Assembly: GCF_018860525.1 (NCBI RefSeq)
Contig: NZ_JAHKPM010000039.1
Span: forward strand, 1-64,000
Source: Vibrio hepatarius
GTDB lineage: Bacteria; Pseudomonadota; Gammaproteobacteria; Enterobacterales; Vibrionaceae
Direction: 5' to 3'
Length of the DNA: 64,000 bases
Positions 9,913-20,452 of the stretch are shown in pieces. Position 1 is the stretch's first letter, and the number at the start of each line of letters is the position of its first letter. Both the position numbers and the translations under genes were made by a program. The notes below the pieces were generated by a model, which did no database searches, had not been told where the DNA came from, and saw nothing but the letters and a program-made list of their open reading frames with translations.

Positions 9913-11481
9913 TCATCCTTGTTGTGTCGCGGCTTTTAAATCTTTTAAGCGCACTCCCATGATCAAAAGTGCGACTAAATAAACAGCGGCTCCCAAACCA
10001 ATCAATAATGTCAGCCAAAACACTCTATGTGGCAACCCCCAAGTCAACCAAACAGATATATCTTCTAACTTCCATAAAATGCATCCGGCCATTAGGCCAC
10101 CAGCAATCAGTGATTTTCCTATAAACAGTAAGGTTAGACGAGTCAGCTGGTATATTTCTGCTAAATGGAGCCCTCGATACAGTAGAGACATATTCACAAA
10201 CGCAGATAATGCAGTGGCAATTGCTAGACCCACATATCCGTAAAACCAAGCAAAAATAGCGTTAAATACCATATTAACGACCATCGCAATAATGCCGTAC
10301 TTAACTGGTGTTTTAGTATCTTGGCGCGAATAATAGCCGGGAGCTAGAACCTTAATCAGCATGAAATTAAGCAGACCGGAAGCATAAGCCACCAAGGACA
10401 TGGATGCACGTTCCACATCCATAGGGCTAAACTCACCACGCATAAAGAGCACCATCAACATCGGCTTCGCGAGCACCATCAAACCCAGAGTTGCAGGCAC
10501 ACCGAGTACGATTACCATCCGTACTCCCCAATCCATGGTCTGAGAAAAACCAGTCGTGTGAGAATCAACATGGTTTCGCGATAAAGCAGGTAAAATAACG
10601 GTGGCGATGGCAATACCAAATAAACCTAGAGGAAACTCAAGCAAACGATCTGAGTAATATAACCAGCTTATTGACCCCGTCTGCAAAAAACTGGCAATAA
10701 AGGTATCAAATAATAGGTTAATCTGACTGACCGAGACCCCAAATAGAGCAGGGATCATCAAAGTGCGAATTTTAACTACTCCAGGATCCCTCCATCCCCA
10801 AGCTGGTTTAACAAAAACACCAGCTTTGATTAGAAAAGGAATTTGGAACAGGAATTGAACTAGCCCACCAAGGAATACCCCAATCGCCAAGCCTACTTCA
10901 GGTTGAGCAATGTTGGGAGATATATACCAAGCTGACAAAATGATCATGACATTGAGAAATACTGGAGTGAATGAAGAGACTGCAAACTTCCCCAAGGTGT
11001 TTAATATTGCTCCAGATAGAGCAACAAAAGTAATAAACCATAAATATGGGAACGTTATTTTGAGCATGAAGCTCGCCAATTCAAATTTTTCCGCTGAAGG
11101 CCCACCATTAAGCCAATCAAGGAACCAACCAAAACCAAACAAAGCGGTAACAGCACCTGAACACAAGACACCTAGAACAGTCACAATAGAGACCAGAACC
11201 CCCAAAGTGCCAGCAGCTCGTGCTATCAAATGGCGAATCTTGTTCATATCTCCTGTAGCATGATATTCTGTTAGAACCGGAACAAAGGCCTGAGAGAAAG
11301 CTCCCTCTGCAAATAAACGGCGCAGAAAATTAGGAATTTTGTTGGCAAAAAAGAACACATCAGCACTAGCGCCTGCTCCCATTAAATTTGCCACCACAAC
11401 ATCGCGCACCAATCCAAGCACACGAGAAATAAAAGTCATAGCACTAACAACTAGCCCTGACTTGAGTAAACGTTTACTCAC
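9913..11481 (-). CDS. murJ: Lipid II flippase MurJ
   Basis: MurJ moves lipid II across the inner membrane for peptidoglycan synthesis. The product (522 residues) is a MOP-superfamily membrane protein with about 14 hydrophobic helices. It shows the family N terminus SKRLLKSGLVVSAMTFISRV, the VLGLVRDVVVAN segment and the ADVFFFANKIPNFLRRLFAEG block, whose Arg residues line the cavity. The frame is open to 11523, but I chose the GTG at 11481: a GAGGT ribosome site lies four bases before it, and the protein then begins exactly like other MurJ proteins. It is divergent from rpsT. Confidence 0.95.
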   Translation of the reverse strand: MSKRLLKSGLVVSAMTFISRVLGLVRDVVVANLMGAGASADVFFFANKIPNFLRRLFAEGAFSQAFVPVLTEYHATGDMNKIRHLIARAAGTLGVLVSIVTVLGVLCSGAVTALFGFGWFLDWLNGGPSAEKFELASFMLKITFPYLWFITFVALSGAILNTLGKFAVSSFTPVFLNVMIILSAWYISPNIAQPEVGLAIGVFLGGLVQFLFQIPFLIKAGVFVKPAWGWRDPGVVKIRTLMIPALFGVSVSQINLLFDTFIASFLQTGSISWLYYSDRLLEFPLGLFGIAIATVILPALSRNHVDSHTTGFSQTMDWGVRMVIVLGVPATLGLMVLAKPMLMVLFMRGEFSPMDVERASMSLVAYASGLLNFMLIKVLAPGYYSRQDTKTPVKYGIIAMVVNMVFNAIFAWFYGYVGLAIATALSAFVNMSLLYRGLHLAEIYQLTRLTLLFIGKSLIAGGLMAGCILWKLEDISVWLTWGLPHRVFWLTLLIGLGAAVYLVALLIMGVRLKDLKAATQQG

Positions 11482-11560
11482 AGCTACCTCAAAAGTCCTG
11501 CAATACTTGAAATAAAGTTCCACTCTAAGACAGGAATGTCAGAACTAGAGCAGATTAGTA

Positions 11561-11590
11561 TTAGCAATGAAAAAAAAATACTGATAGAAT
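11561..11590 (+). promoter_or_regulatory. Candidate rpsT promoter
   Basis: TTAGCA and TAGAAT are separated by 18 bases. A GC-rich discriminator (CCCCGCC) follows the -10, as at stringently controlled ribosomal promoters. It would give an rpsT leader of about 145 bases. E. coli rpsT has two promoters; a second one was not resolved here. Confidence 0.42.
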
Positions 11591-11741
11591 CCCCGCCATC
11601 TTAACCGTGAAAACTTATCTAAGCCAAAGTTAGTTTGGAATAGACTGGTTTTTACACAAATCATTTGACATTTAAGCGCAAATAGGGGATATTCCTCGCC
11701 CTTAAATTGTCACCGAACTTAAGTTTTTGGGAGTTAGACCC

Positions 11742-12002
11742 TTGGCAAATAGTAAATCTGCTAAGAAGCGCGCTATCCAAGCTGAGAAACGTCGCCAGCA
11801 CAATGCTAGCCGTCGTTCAATGATGCGCACTTATATGAAGAAAACTGTTGCTGCTATCGAAGCAGGCGACAAAGCTGCTGCAACTGAAGCATTTGCTACA
11901 GTTACACCAATCTTAGACCGCATGGCGACTAAAGGCCTTATTCATAAGAATAAAGCTGCACGTCATAAGTCTCGTTTCTCTGCTGCAATCAAAGCTCTTT
12001 AA
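11742..12002 (+). CDS. rpsT: 30S ribosomal protein S20
   Basis: S20 binds 16S rRNA early in 30S assembly. The 86-residue product is highly basic, starting [20 protein letters not shown] after the initiator and ending in [10 protein letters not shown]. The start is a TTG with a GGGAG ribosome site eight bases upstream; the E. coli gene also uses UUG, linked to autogenous translational control. An upstream ATG at 11727 is in frame but does not fit the family N terminus. A terminator follows. Confidence 0.97.
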   Translation: MANSKSAKKRAIQAEKRRQHNASRRSMMRTYMKKTVAAIEAGDKAAATEAFATVTPILDRMATKGLIHKNKAARHKSRFSAAIKAL

Positions 12003-12024
12003 TGTAACTCTTGATTCTAGTAGC

Positions 12025-12051
12025 AAAAAACCGGCTTAGGCCGGTTTTTTT
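12025..12051 (+). terminator. rpsT rho-independent terminator
   Basis: CCGGC and GCCGG pair around TTAG, extended by flanking A and T runs (seven T after the stem). It lies 22 bases beyond the rpsT stop. Confidence 0.9.
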
Positions 12052-12074
12052 ATATCTTAATAACGGTTAAATAT

Positions 12075-12383
12075 TCATGTTTGTGTTACCTCAGCACAAT
12101 ATAAACTATGCAACAAATGAATCATCGATTTAACCTCTTCACTACTCAATGTATAAAATACTGTTTGTGCTTGTTTTCGCGTATTAACCAAACCATCTCG
12201 ACGCAACCATGCCAAATGCTGTGATAATGCCGATTGGCTTAACTCCAGTAGACTACACAACTCACCCACTGAAAGCTCCTGATTGTGTAACAAACACAAA
12301 ATTTGCAAACGTCTTTCATTTGCCATCGCTTTGAGTAGCACCACCGCTTCGGCAGAATTTTTTTCCATTTCTTTTAAATTCAT
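12075..12383 (-). CDS. hlyU: HlyU, ArsR-family transcriptional regulator
   Basis: HlyU activates haemolysin or RTX toxin genes in Vibrio by displacing H-NS; some homologues sense redox state through Cys. The 102-residue winged-helix protein has LLKAMANERRLQILCLLHNQ, the recognition helix region LSQSALSQHLAWLRRDGLV and the wing KQAQTVFYTLSS. This is nearly the pattern I know for V. cholerae HlyU. No metal-binding ELCVCDL-type motif of metal-sensing ArsR proteins is present. The gene is convergent with rpsT and next to nhaR. No toxin target is in the window. Confidence 0.9.
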   Translation of the reverse strand: MNLKEMEKNSAEAVVLLKAMANERRLQILCLLHNQELSVGELCSLLELSQSALSQHLAWLRRDGLVNTRKQAQTVFYTLSSEEVKSMIHLLHSLYCAEVTQT

Positions 12384-12505
12384 CGGCTAGCACCTTCTTA
12401 AAACGATATAACATCTCAGACTACTATGTATCCGTTGATACATTTACAAAACTGATACTAATCTATTTGCATCAAGTAATCTATTTGTTGAAATCAAAAA
12501 TATTA

Positions 12506-13396
12506 CTATTGAAATAAACTGGTGAAATCAGCATCGCACACATTCTTAACCGCAGGGTGTTGAATCATACGCTCAGCAAAAATAACGTAGTATTCTTCTC
12601 TAAGATCTTCAATATGTTCTATTAGTTGTAATGGTAAGTCATTCTCTACCTCCGATATATATAACGAAGGAGCCAAAAAAATCACATCTGGATGGTAACG
12701 AGAAAAAGACTTCATCAAAGCGACATCATCAAATTCTCCAAGAACGTTAGGCTGTATCCCCTTATAATCGAACCATTGAAGCACTTTTCGACCCATTGCA
12801 GTCTTACTTCCCGGTATCAATAATTTTCGCTGTTCAAGTACTTCTGGAAACTGCACATGCTCTATATGGCTACTAGAGAAAAAACTCATATGGCATTCAC
12901 CGAGCTTTTTACTGAACAAACCGGGACTTTGGCTTGAATCAACAGGACAATCCGACAAAATCATATCTAACTTATGCTGAGATAGCTGCTCAAGTAACAT
13001 TTCGTGCGTTGATTCGAAGCAGCGTAGGTGAATACTATTATCTGGCGGAACAGCCATCATGAGCACTTTACTCACTAGTCTTTTAGATAAAGCATCAGCG
13101 ACTCCAACGTCAAACAACATATTAGAGCGCTGACTGTAATTAACGATATCTAGCATCTCATAACTAAGACCAAACATGCGATCTGCATATTTAAAAACAA
13201 GTTGTCCCAATTCAGTAGGCTCAATACCTCGACCACTTCGCTTGGTGAGTTTCCCTCCCATACGCTCTTCTAAGGCCTTAATCTGCCCCGTTACTGTTTG
13301 AGGGGTGAGGAAAAGCGCATCAGCCGCTTTTGTTACGGAACCTTGATTACATACCATCCAAAAGTAATAGAGGTGGTTGTAGTTTAAATGCGACAT
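12506..13396 (-). CDS. nhaR: NhaR, LysR-family activator of Na+/H+ antiporter genes
   Basis: NhaR is a LysR-type regulator that responds to Na+. The 296-residue protein starts [20 protein letters not shown], with the N-terminal helix-turn-helix at [24 protein letters not shown] (about residues 26-50) and a substrate-binding fold after it. The [23 protein letters not shown] segment is typical of NhaR. The track to 13402 adds MF before this start; MSHLN matches the family. No nhaA gene is adjacent, so the target lies elsewhere. Confidence 0.88.
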   Translation of the reverse strand: MSHLNYNHLYYFWMVCNQGSVTKAADALFLTPQTVTGQIKALEERMGGKLTKRSGRGIEPTELGQLVFKYADRMFGLSYEMLDIVNYSQRSNMLFDVGVADALSKRLVSKVLMMAVPPDNSIHLRCFESTHEMLLEQLSQHKLDMILSDCPVDSSQSPGLFSKKLGECHMSFFSSSHIEHVQFPEVLEQRKLLIPGSKTAMGRKVLQWFDYKGIQPNVLGEFDDVALMKSFSRYHPDVIFLAPSLYISEVENDLPLQLIEHIEDLREEYYVIFAERMIQHPAVKNVCDADFTSLFQ

Positions 13397-13757
13397 GAAC
13401 ATTCTCTCTGTACTACATAACGCTATCAGTTATAACAAAACCTTTTGATGACAACAAGAATTCGAAAAAACCGAATAATAAAAGCAATTAGTAATATTTA
13501 AAACGAAATATTGTTTAGCTGATATGACAATATCAATCTTTTCAAATCACAAAACCTTTCATTATTGGTACAATTACCTTCCAACCAAAAATTAAAATAA
13601 CTGAAAAATCAAACGTTAACAAACAATCCAACACTATTATTCAGTGAAGGCACCTGCCGAAACTTAACTGTAATATTAATGACATAATTAACCTCTACTA
13701 TCGCCAACAGTTTTAATAATTGACCATAAAAATGATTAAAGTCCACGGAGAAAAATT
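13397..13757. other. 361-bp AT-rich gap between nhaR and nptA
   Basis: This divergent gap must hold the promoters of nhaR and nptA. It is very AT-rich with several A and T tracts. I found no ORF with a convincing ribosome site other than CGGAG before nptA, no clear hairpin, and no operator I can name. Confidence 0.5.
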
Positions 13758-14903
13758 ATGAACCAAGCTATTACAGCAGCGGCACCTATTTCGAGTACCA
13801 CTCGATGGCTACGCTGGGCTAACTTGGCATTCATGCTGTACCTACTGCTTTTGGCAGTATCTATGGTTGGCAGTGGTTTCAAATGGGCAACAGGCGATCA
13901 AGCAAAAGTATTATTTGAATTTGCTTCACACCCAGTTGCAGGCTTGATGATAGGCTTGATTGCAACCGCTCTTATTCAATCTTCAAGTACAGTGACATCT
14001 ATCATAGTCGGCCTTGTGGCAGGTGGATTACCTGTCGAAACTGCTATCCCAATGATAATGGGTGCCAATATAGGTACTACTGTCACCAATACTTTAGTTT
14101 CTCTTGGACATATTCGCGACAAAGAAGAATTCAAACGTGCTTTTGCAAGTGCCACAATTCATGACTTCTTCAACTTATTAGCAGTAGCTATTTTCCTACC
14201 TTTAGAAATGATGTTTGGTATTTTAGAAAAGGTTTCTCATTGGTTAGTATCACCATTTCTAGCGACAGGAGATATGAGCATAAAGGGGTTAAACTTCATT
14301 AAGCCAATGACCAAACCTGTTGTTGGTGCCATCAAAGAGCCACTAACTACCTTTGGGGATGCTATCGGAGGATCACTTCTTATTGTTATCGGCATTGCGA
14401 CCATTTTTGTGGCAATTACTGTAATGGGTAAGCTGATGAAAAAACTGATGGTGGGACGTGCTCGTGAGATCCTCAAAAGCGCGATTGGTCGTGGTCCAAT
14501 CCATGGTATTGTGTCAGGATCAATAGTGACTGTATTGGTGCAGTCTTCATCAACGACAACCAGCTTAATGGTACCACTTGTGGGCTCAGGTGTCTTAAAG
14601 GTAAGAGATGTCTATCCATTTACTTTAGGCGCTAATATTGGCACCTGTATTACCGCATTATTAGCCGCAACAGCAGTATCTGGTGAGTTTGCTGTATTTG
14701 CACTACAAATTGCGTTAGTACATCTATCATTCAATATCTTGGCGACATTGCTTATTTTTGGTATTCCACTACTGCGAGAACTTCCTATCAAAGCCGCTGA
14801 TATCATTTCGGACATGGCAGTAAAAAATAAAGCTGTTGTTGCTGGGTATCTCTTAGCAGTATTCCTAGTTTTACCAGGAACTATCTTAGCCCTCAGTGCT
14901 TAG
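13758..14903 (+). CDS. nptA: Na+/phosphate cotransporter
   Basis: NptA takes up phosphate driven by sodium. The 381-residue protein is an inverted-repeat membrane transporter of the Na/Pi-cotransporter family. It has the two signature QSSS motifs in ATALIQSSSTVTSII (about residue 72) and TVLVQSSSTTTSL (about residue 257), each followed by an ANIGT turn. It lacks the C-terminal PhoU-like domain of the longer YjbB type. A second phosphate importer, Pit, lies at 49.5 kb. A terminator follows. Confidence 0.93.
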   Translation: MNQAITAAAPISSTTRWLRWANLAFMLYLLLLAVSMVGSGFKWATGDQAKVLFEFASHPVAGLMIGLIATALIQSSSTVTSIIVGLVAGGLPVETAIPMIMGANIGTTVTNTLVSLGHIRDKEEFKRAFASATIHDFFNLLAVAIFLPLEMMFGILEKVSHWLVSPFLATGDMSIKGLNFIKPMTKPVVGAIKEPLTTFGDAIGGSLLIVIGIATIFVAITVMGKLMKKLMVGRAREILKSAIGRGPIHGIVSGSIVTVLVQSSSTTTSLMVPLVGSGVLKVRDVYPFTLGANIGTCITALLAATAVSGEFAVFALQIALVHLSFNILATLLIFGIPLLRELPIKAADIISDMAVKNKAVVAGYLLAVFLVLPGTILALSA

Positions 14904-14918
14904 TTTCTACTAAATAAG

Positions 14919-14951
14919 TAAAAACCCCGCAGTATTCGTTACGGGGTTTTC
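14919..14951 (+). terminator. nptA terminator
   Basis: AAACCCCG and CGGGGTTT form an 8-bp stem with a 12-base loop, ending in a T run. Confidence 0.8.
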
Positions 14952-14972
14952 TAGCTTTGGCCATACCCAGCC

Positions 14973-15000
14973 CAAAAAAAGCCGCCTACTGTAGGCGGCC
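14973..15000 (-). terminator. thyA terminator
   Basis: GCCGCCTA and TAGGCGGC pair around CTG. Read on the minus strand, the stem is followed by seven T. It lies 21 bases after the thyA stop. Confidence 0.9.
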
Positions 15001-15020
15001 CATTACAATTTAATCCATCA

Positions 15021-15878
15021 TTAAACTGAGAATGGGTATTGAATAGGATCGTGATACTCATAACCTTCAACCCAAAAATCATCCAATGTAACCCATGTTT
15101 CCAAATCTTCTAGTGATTTTATCTCTGGATTGATATGAAAGGTGGGGGCTTTCAATGGCTCACGTTTCAGCTGTATATCTCGCATTAACTCAAGTTGATC
15201 TTCATAGATGTGAGCGTTAACAATTTTATGATATGCCAGGCCAGCTTTTTTCCCCGTGATCTGAGCCATAACAGCCAGAAATACATATACTTGCACCATA
15301 TTAAAGTTTAGGCCCAGCGGCACATCACAGGAGCGCTGAGTACTGTTCAAATACAAGGTATCACCAAGCAGAGAAAAGTGATGGTTATACATGCATGGAC
15401 GTAGACAGCCCATGTGAAACTCTCCAGGGTTATAAAAATTGAGGATCTCCCCCCTATCATCAACACTTCGGGTTAAATCATCAACAATTTTCCGCAATTG
15501 ATCGACGGAGCCACCATCTGGTTTTGTCCATGAACGTCCCTGAACACCATAAACACGGCCCATATCATCAGTGCCTTTTCGATAAGGGTTATTTAGCCAA
15601 ACCAAATTTTGATTTGCATTCGCATCCCAGGTTTTGGTACCTAACTTACGAAAATCATCTGCGTTATCATAGCCACGAATATAACCTAGTAACTCTGCAA
15701 CAGCCGCTTTCCAAAAGCTTTTTCGAGTCGTCACTAAAGGGAATTGATTCAAAGCAATATTATAAGTGAGATCAGCATTAATTACGGTTAAGCAGCGCTT
15801 ACCTGTGCGTTCATTTTCAACCCACTCACCATGGTCTAAAGTACGCTGACAAAGATCTAAATACTGTTTCACATCCAC
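15021..15878 (-). CDS. thyA: Thymidylate synthase, divergent long ThyA form
   Basis: ThyA methylates dUMP to dTMP using methylene-tetrahydrofolate. The 285-residue protein has the nucleophile Cys in [11 protein letters not shown] (about residue 166) and the dUMP-binding [15 protein letters not shown] block. The usual PCH motif is PCM here, and the flanking sequence differs from E. coli ThyA, yet the Cys, the Arg and Ser of QRS, Asp and Asn are kept, so it should be active. It is the last gene of rppH-ptsP-TSUP-lgt-thyA, three bases after lgt. Confidence 0.93.
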   Translation of the reverse strand: MDVKQYLDLCQRTLDHGEWVENERTGKRCLTVINADLTYNIALNQFPLVTTRKSFWKAAVAELLGYIRGYDNADDFRKLGTKTWDANANQNLVWLNNPYRKGTDDMGRVYGVQGRSWTKPDGGSVDQLRKIVDDLTRSVDDRGEILNFYNPGEFHMGCLRPCMYNHHFSLLGDTLYLNSTQRSCDVPLGLNFNMVQVYVFLAVMAQITGKKAGLAYHKIVNAHIYEDQLELMRDIQLKREPLKAPTFHINPEIKSLEDLETWVTLDDFWVEGYEYHDPIQYPFSV

Positions 15879-15881
15879 TCC

Positions 15882-16703
15882 TTATTTCGTCTTCTGTGGA
15901 ATAACATCTTTATAATGACCGCGTTTATATGCCCATGTCATCAGCAAAATTCCGCCAATAACCATAGGCAATGACAAGATTTGTCCCATAGATATAAGTC
16001 CACCAAATAAACCCAAATGAGCATCAGGTTCACGCACGTATTCTACCAAGAAGCGGAATGTGCCATAACCAGCTAAAAACAAACCTGATACAGCACCTAA
16101 TGGACGCGGCTTTTTAATAAACCAATTTAGAATCAAGAATAACACGATGCCCTCAAGGAACATCTCATATAACTGAGAGGGATGACGAGGAAGCGGCCCA
16201 CCATTTGGAAAAACTATCGCCCAAGGCACGTCAGTCACACGCCCCCAAAGCTCAGAGTTCATAAAATTACCAAGCCGTCCCATACCCAAACCAAAAGGAA
16301 CTAATGGAGCAATAAAGTCAGCGACACCAAAAAACGTACGACCATTTTTCTTAGCGTACCAAAACATTGCACTAATTACGCCCAGCAAACCACCATGGAA
16401 TGACATCCCACCAGTCCAAACTTTAAACAGGTAAAGAGGATCTTGTAGAAATAGGTCAAAGTTATAGAACACAACATAACCAACACGGCCACCAATCACG
16501 ACGCCAAGAAATCCGGCAAACAAAAGATCAGAAACTTGTTCTCTTGTCCAACCACTCTCTGCCTTATCTGCTCGCCGATTAGCCAACCACAAAGCAAATG
16601 CAAAGCCAATCAAGTACATCAAGCCATACCAACGAATCGATAAAGGTCCCAAAGAAATCAGAACAGGATCGATATTAGGAAATTCAAGAAATTCTTGAGA
16701 CAT
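15882..16703 (-). CDS. lgt: Prolipoprotein diacylglyceryl transferase
   Basis: Lgt attaches diacylglycerol to the lipobox Cys of prolipoproteins in the inner membrane, the step before LspA. The 273-residue protein has seven hydrophobic helices. The Lgt signature is [15 protein letters not shown] (about residues 140-154), with the essential Arg; the HPSQLYEM motif follows. The gene lies directly upstream of thyA, a common gammaproteobacterial pairing. Confidence 0.97.
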   Translation of the reverse strand: MSQEFLEFPNIDPVLISLGPLSIRWYGLMYLIGFAFALWLANRRADKAESGWTREQVSDLLFAGFLGVVIGGRVGYVVFYNFDLFLQDPLYLFKVWTGGMSFHGGLLGVISAMFWYAKKNGRTFFGVADFIAPLVPFGLGMGRLGNFMNSELWGRVTDVPWAIVFPNGGPLPRHPSQLYEMFLEGIVLFLILNWFIKKPRPLGAVSGLFLAGYGTFRFLVEYVREPDAHLGLFGGLISMGQILSLPMVIGGILLMTWAYKRGHYKDVIPQKTK

Positions 16704-16748
16704 AAAACTACCACTCTTTTGGTGTTAAGTTAATTAAATGAGAGTTCG

Positions 16749-17540
16749 TTAAAGCAACATAGTTCCAGCAACAAAAAGCAAAAACAATGCAAAAATTTTC
16801 TTCAATGCACTGGTAGGTAAAGATGTCGCCATTCTAGCGCCAATACGAGTCGTCAGCATGGATGCTGATGCAATCGCTAGAAGTGCTGGCAAATATACGT
16901 ACCCTATACTATACGATGGTAGAGATTGTGCCTTATAACCATGTAGGATGAAACCTATCATTCCCGCAGTGGCAATAAAACATCCACATACAGAAGAAGA
17001 GCCTATTGCCTTACGCATTTCTACACCATGACGATTAAGAAATGGCACGGATAAAGACCCACCACCAATACCAGCAAGGCTAGATAACATACCAATAACC
17101 GTCCCTACCATCATAGTTATCAGGCTCCCTGGCATAATTTTCGTATTATGTCTTTTAATAGAAAATAACATTTGCATAGCTAAACCTAGCACTATGAAGC
17201 CAAAGACCTTTGGCAGATATGCTGATGGAATCCATTCAGCTATATTCGCGCCTAAAAAGCCACCGACAACAACTCCAGGCATCAACCACTTGACGACATA
17301 GATATCGACATTACCGAGCTTAAAATGATTGAAAGCAGATGAACCGGAAGTAACAATAATAGAGGCAAGAGAGGTCGCTAGAGCAATGTGCATACAAATC
17401 GCAGGATCAATACCGACCAGTGGTAAAAGAAACAACAATGCGGGCACTACAATTAACCCACCGCCAATACCAAGCAGTCCTGCCATGATCCCTACTATGC
17501 TACCAAGAAGGATTAGCATGACTAAAAATTCAATATTCAC
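16749..17540 (-). CDS. TSUP (TauE/SafE) family permease
   Basis: This is a 263-residue inner-membrane protein with about eight hydrophobic segments. The duplicated TSUP motif is present: GLLGIGGGLIVVPALLFLL near residue 22 and SSLAGIGGGSLSVPFL near residue 153. Relatives export or import sulfite, sulfoacetate or other sulfur anions, but the substrate cannot be assigned. It sits between ptsP and lgt, 11 bases after ptsP, so it is probably co-transcribed. Confidence 0.88.
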   Translation of the reverse strand: MNIEFLVMLILLGSIVGIMAGLLGIGGGLIVVPALLFLLPLVGIDPAICMHIALATSLASIIVTSGSSAFNHFKLGNVDIYVVKWLMPGVVVGGFLGANIAEWIPSAYLPKVFGFIVLGLAMQMLFSIKRHNTKIMPGSLITMMVGTVIGMLSSLAGIGGGSLSVPFLNRHGVEMRKAIGSSSVCGCFIATAGMIGFILHGYKAQSLPSYSIGYVYLPALLAIASASMLTTRIGARMATSLPTSALKKIFALFLLFVAGTMLL

Positions 17541-17551
17541 ATCGTTCCTTA

Positions 17552-19795
17552 TTATTTACCTGCGCGGATAAAACCGGAGAACCCTTTGTCATCAAAGAAG
17601 GTTTTCATCATGGCATAAATTTCATTGCCATAAGGGTTCATTAAGGCTTTAGTCGCAAGCTCACGCAGCTCACCACTATCTGTGTGTCGAAGCAAATATT
17701 TGACCTTAGCCACATTGGACGTATTCATACTTAAGCTACGATATCCAAGACCAATCATGAGCAAAGCACCAATAGGATCACCTGCTAGCTCCCCACAAAT
17801 ACACACAGGTAACTTGAGTTGTTCGCAAGTTCGATGGATATGTTCAAGAGCCATCACGACTGAAGGATGCATTGACTCATACACATTTGCAACTCGAGCA
17901 TTATTTCGATCAACAGCCAGTAAATATTGAGTTAAATCATTGGTTCCTATTGAAACAAAGTCCACTTTTTCTGCGACGAGAGGTAACAGATATATCATAG
18001 ATGGAACTTCAATCATGACACCAATGGCAGGCATAGTAATACGACTATCTAGCTTTACCAATTCCAGATGAGCGCGTTCAATCAATTCCAATGCGCTATC
18101 AAGCTCCTGAGCACCAGATACCATAGGAAGTAAAATACTAAGGTTATGATGCTCCACACTTGCTTTCATCATAGCTCGTATCTGCATCAGAAAAATATCT
18201 GGATGATCAAGAGTAAAACGAATACCACGCCAGCCAAGAAAAGGATTGTCCTCTTCTATTGGTAGATAAGGTAAGGCTTTGTCTCCACCAATATCTAACG
18301 TGCGCATCACCACACGTTTGTCCGGATAAGCGCTAAGAACTGATTTATACTGAATTACCTGCTCTTCTTCCGATGGGAAGCGGTTATGAAGTAAGAATGA
18401 AATTTCCGTCCTGTATAAACCAACCCCATCAACACCTTGATTTAACGCTATATTAGCATCAGCGCTCAACCCTGAATTAAGCATAACTTCAATGCGTATA
18501 TTGTCTTGGGTACGTGCTGGTTCCAAGACCGTCTGGTTGACCATAGTAGCAAGTTCGCTCTCTTCATCAACCAGCTCATGGTACTCTCTAAGCAGTTGCC
18601 CATTCGGTGAAATAAACAACTTTCCACTATAGCCATCAACGATACCGATTTTACCATTAATCGCTTTCAGATTGAGGTTAACTCCCATCACAGTTGGAAT
18701 TCCAAATGCACGGGATAGTATCGCAGCATGGGAATTTACAGCACCTTCTAGCGCAACAACAGCGAGTAATTTTTTCTTGGGGATAGACGCTAAAAGGGTC
18801 GCTGTCAGTTCTCGAACAACTAAGATAATAGGTTTTTCAAACTCAGGTTGGCTTTTTTCTTTGTTGTGCAGAAACAAAAGCAAGCGTTGACCGAGCTCTT
18901 TAACATCCTGAGCTCTCTCACGCATATATACATCTGACATTTTGGCAAATCGATTAGAGTAATTCTCAACCACTTGCCTCAATGCCCAGTCAGCTCGGTC
19001 TCCTTTTTGAACCTGACTCTTAAGATCTTTGCGAAGCATGGGGTCATTAAGTAAGTGAGTAAAAAGATCAAATATGGCCAGAGCATCCTTATTGATTTCA
19101 CCATCCAACTTTTTACGCATCCTACGAAAATCACCAAGTGCCTCTTCAATGGCTAACAATAACCACTCTTGTTCTCGCTCAACATCCAACGTAGATGCAG
19201 GATACACATCTGATAAATCAAGCTGTGTATCGTCCCATCTAAATTCACCGATAGCAACACCAGGAGACGCAGCAATTCCCCTAATTTCATCTTGCTCTTT
19301 TTCAAGGCGCCACTGTCCTTGAGTCTGTGCATGAGCAATAATCACAGCTAACTGAGCCGCTAGTGTGACTAAAAAAGATTCTTCGATTTCATTAAATTGA
19401 CGCGGCTGTTTTTGCTGTACCACCAATACACCGAGCACTTGTCTACGGTAAATGATCGGTATGCCAAGAAAACTTTGGTAGACCTTTTCCCCAAGTTGAG
19501 AAAAGTATTTAAAATTGGGATGTTTTGATGCTTCAGCAAGGTTAAGAGGTTCAGCGCTACGCTTGACCAAACCAACCAGCCCTTCGCTAAAGTTAATATG
19601 GATTTTTTTTCCCTTAAATTTAAGCCCCTGAGTAGCCATCAGTTCCAAGCGTTGCATGTCTTCATTAGCAAGGTAAACCGTGCAGCACTCTGTATTCATT
19701 GCACTACACGTTTGCTTTACCAGAACTTTTAAAGCTTGGTGAACATCATCTAATTTGGATACCTGTTCAACAATGTCCCTTAGTTGAGAAAGCAT
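17552..19795 (-). CDS. ptsP: Nitrogen PTS enzyme I (EI-Ntr)
   Basis: EI-Ntr takes phosphate from PEP and passes it to NPr and EIIA-Ntr, a regulatory chain. The 747-residue protein has an N-terminal GAF domain (about residues 1-165), then a PTS enzyme I module. The phosphohistidine is in GAVNSHAAILSRAFGIP (about residue 355). The PEP-binding barrel has LYRTEISFL, MRTLDIGGDK and the C-terminal VCICGELAGDP with its Cys. It starts two bases after the rppH stop, the same pairing as in E. coli. Confidence 0.97.
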   Translation of the reverse strand: MLSQLRDIVEQVSKLDDVHQALKVLVKQTCSAMNTECCTVYLANEDMQRLELMATQGLKFKGKKIHINFSEGLVGLVKRSAEPLNLAEASKHPNFKYFSQLGEKVYQSFLGIPIIYRRQVLGVLVVQQKQPRQFNEIEESFLVTLAAQLAVIIAHAQTQGQWRLEKEQDEIRGIAASPGVAIGEFRWDDTQLDLSDVYPASTLDVEREQEWLLLAIEEALGDFRRMRKKLDGEINKDALAIFDLFTHLLNDPMLRKDLKSQVQKGDRADWALRQVVENYSNRFAKMSDVYMRERAQDVKELGQRLLLFLHNKEKSQPEFEKPIILVVRELTATLLASIPKKKLLAVVALEGAVNSHAAILSRAFGIPTVMGVNLNLKAINGKIGIVDGYSGKLFISPNGQLLREYHELVDEESELATMVNQTVLEPARTQDNIRIEVMLNSGLSADANIALNQGVDGVGLYRTEISFLLHNRFPSEEEQVIQYKSVLSAYPDKRVVMRTLDIGGDKALPYLPIEEDNPFLGWRGIRFTLDHPDIFLMQIRAMMKASVEHHNLSILLPMVSGAQELDSALELIERAHLELVKLDSRITMPAIGVMIEVPSMIYLLPLVAEKVDFVSIGTNDLTQYLLAVDRNNARVANVYESMHPSVVMALEHIHRTCEQLKLPVCICGELAGDPIGALLMIGLGYRSLSMNTSNVAKVKYLLRHTDSGELRELATKALMNPYGNEIYAMMKTFFDDKGFSGFIRAGK

Positions 19796-19797
19796 GT

Positions 19798-20316
19798 CTA
19801 CCCTCTTCTTTGCTTACGCTTACCTTTCGCTTTACGCTCTTTAAATGGCATTGCTACCGAAGAGAACTCCTTCATTGCTCTGCGGTAAACATCACGCTTA
19901 AAAGACACCACTTGTCTAACAGGATACCAATAACTTACCCAGCGCCAACCATCAAATTCAGGGGCATTTCCTCGCTGCATATTAACCTGTGATTCATCAC
20001 AATCTAGACGAAGAAGGAACCATTTCTGTTTTTGTCCAATACAGACAGGCTTGGAGTCCCAACGAACTAATCTCTTAGGTAGCTTATATCTTAACCAATG
20101 CCGACTCGTTGCTACGATCTTTACATCTTTATCATTAAGGCCAACCTCTTCATACAACTCTCTAAACATTGCCTGCTCAGGAGTTTCCCCATCATCAATT
20201 CCCCCTTGAGGAAACTGCCATGAATGTTGTCCGTATCGTTTAGCCCAGAAGACCTGACCATGGTTGTTACAAATTACTATTCCCACATTTAATCGGTAAC
20301 CATCGCCATCTATCAC
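19798..20316 (-). CDS. rppH: RNA pyrophosphohydrolase
   Basis: RppH removes pyrophosphate from the 5' end of mRNA, which opens it to RNase E decay. The 172-residue Nudix protein begins [17 protein letters not shown]. Its Nudix box, [20 protein letters not shown] (about residues 37-56) continuing VGL, keeps all catalytic Glu. The basic C-terminal tail ([14 protein letters not shown]) is typical. It is divergent from mutH across a 614-bp gap. Confidence 0.97.
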   Translation of the reverse strand: MIDGDGYRLNVGIVICNNHGQVFWAKRYGQHSWQFPQGGIDDGETPEQAMFRELYEEVGLNDKDVKIVATSRHWLRYKLPKRLVRWDSKPVCIGQKQKWFLLRLDCDESQVNMQRGNAPEFDGWRWVSYWYPVRQVVSFKRDVYRRAMKEFSSVAMPFKERKAKGKRKQRRG

Positions 20317-20452
20317 TGGCCAACCTCTAATAAATTCTTAATTACTGTGATTTTTCCACATATACCCAGATGTAGCAAACTTACTCTCGTAATTCACACA
20401 TAAAATATGCTACGAAGAGCAATTTATGAATACTTTTCGTCTAAACAAGCAG

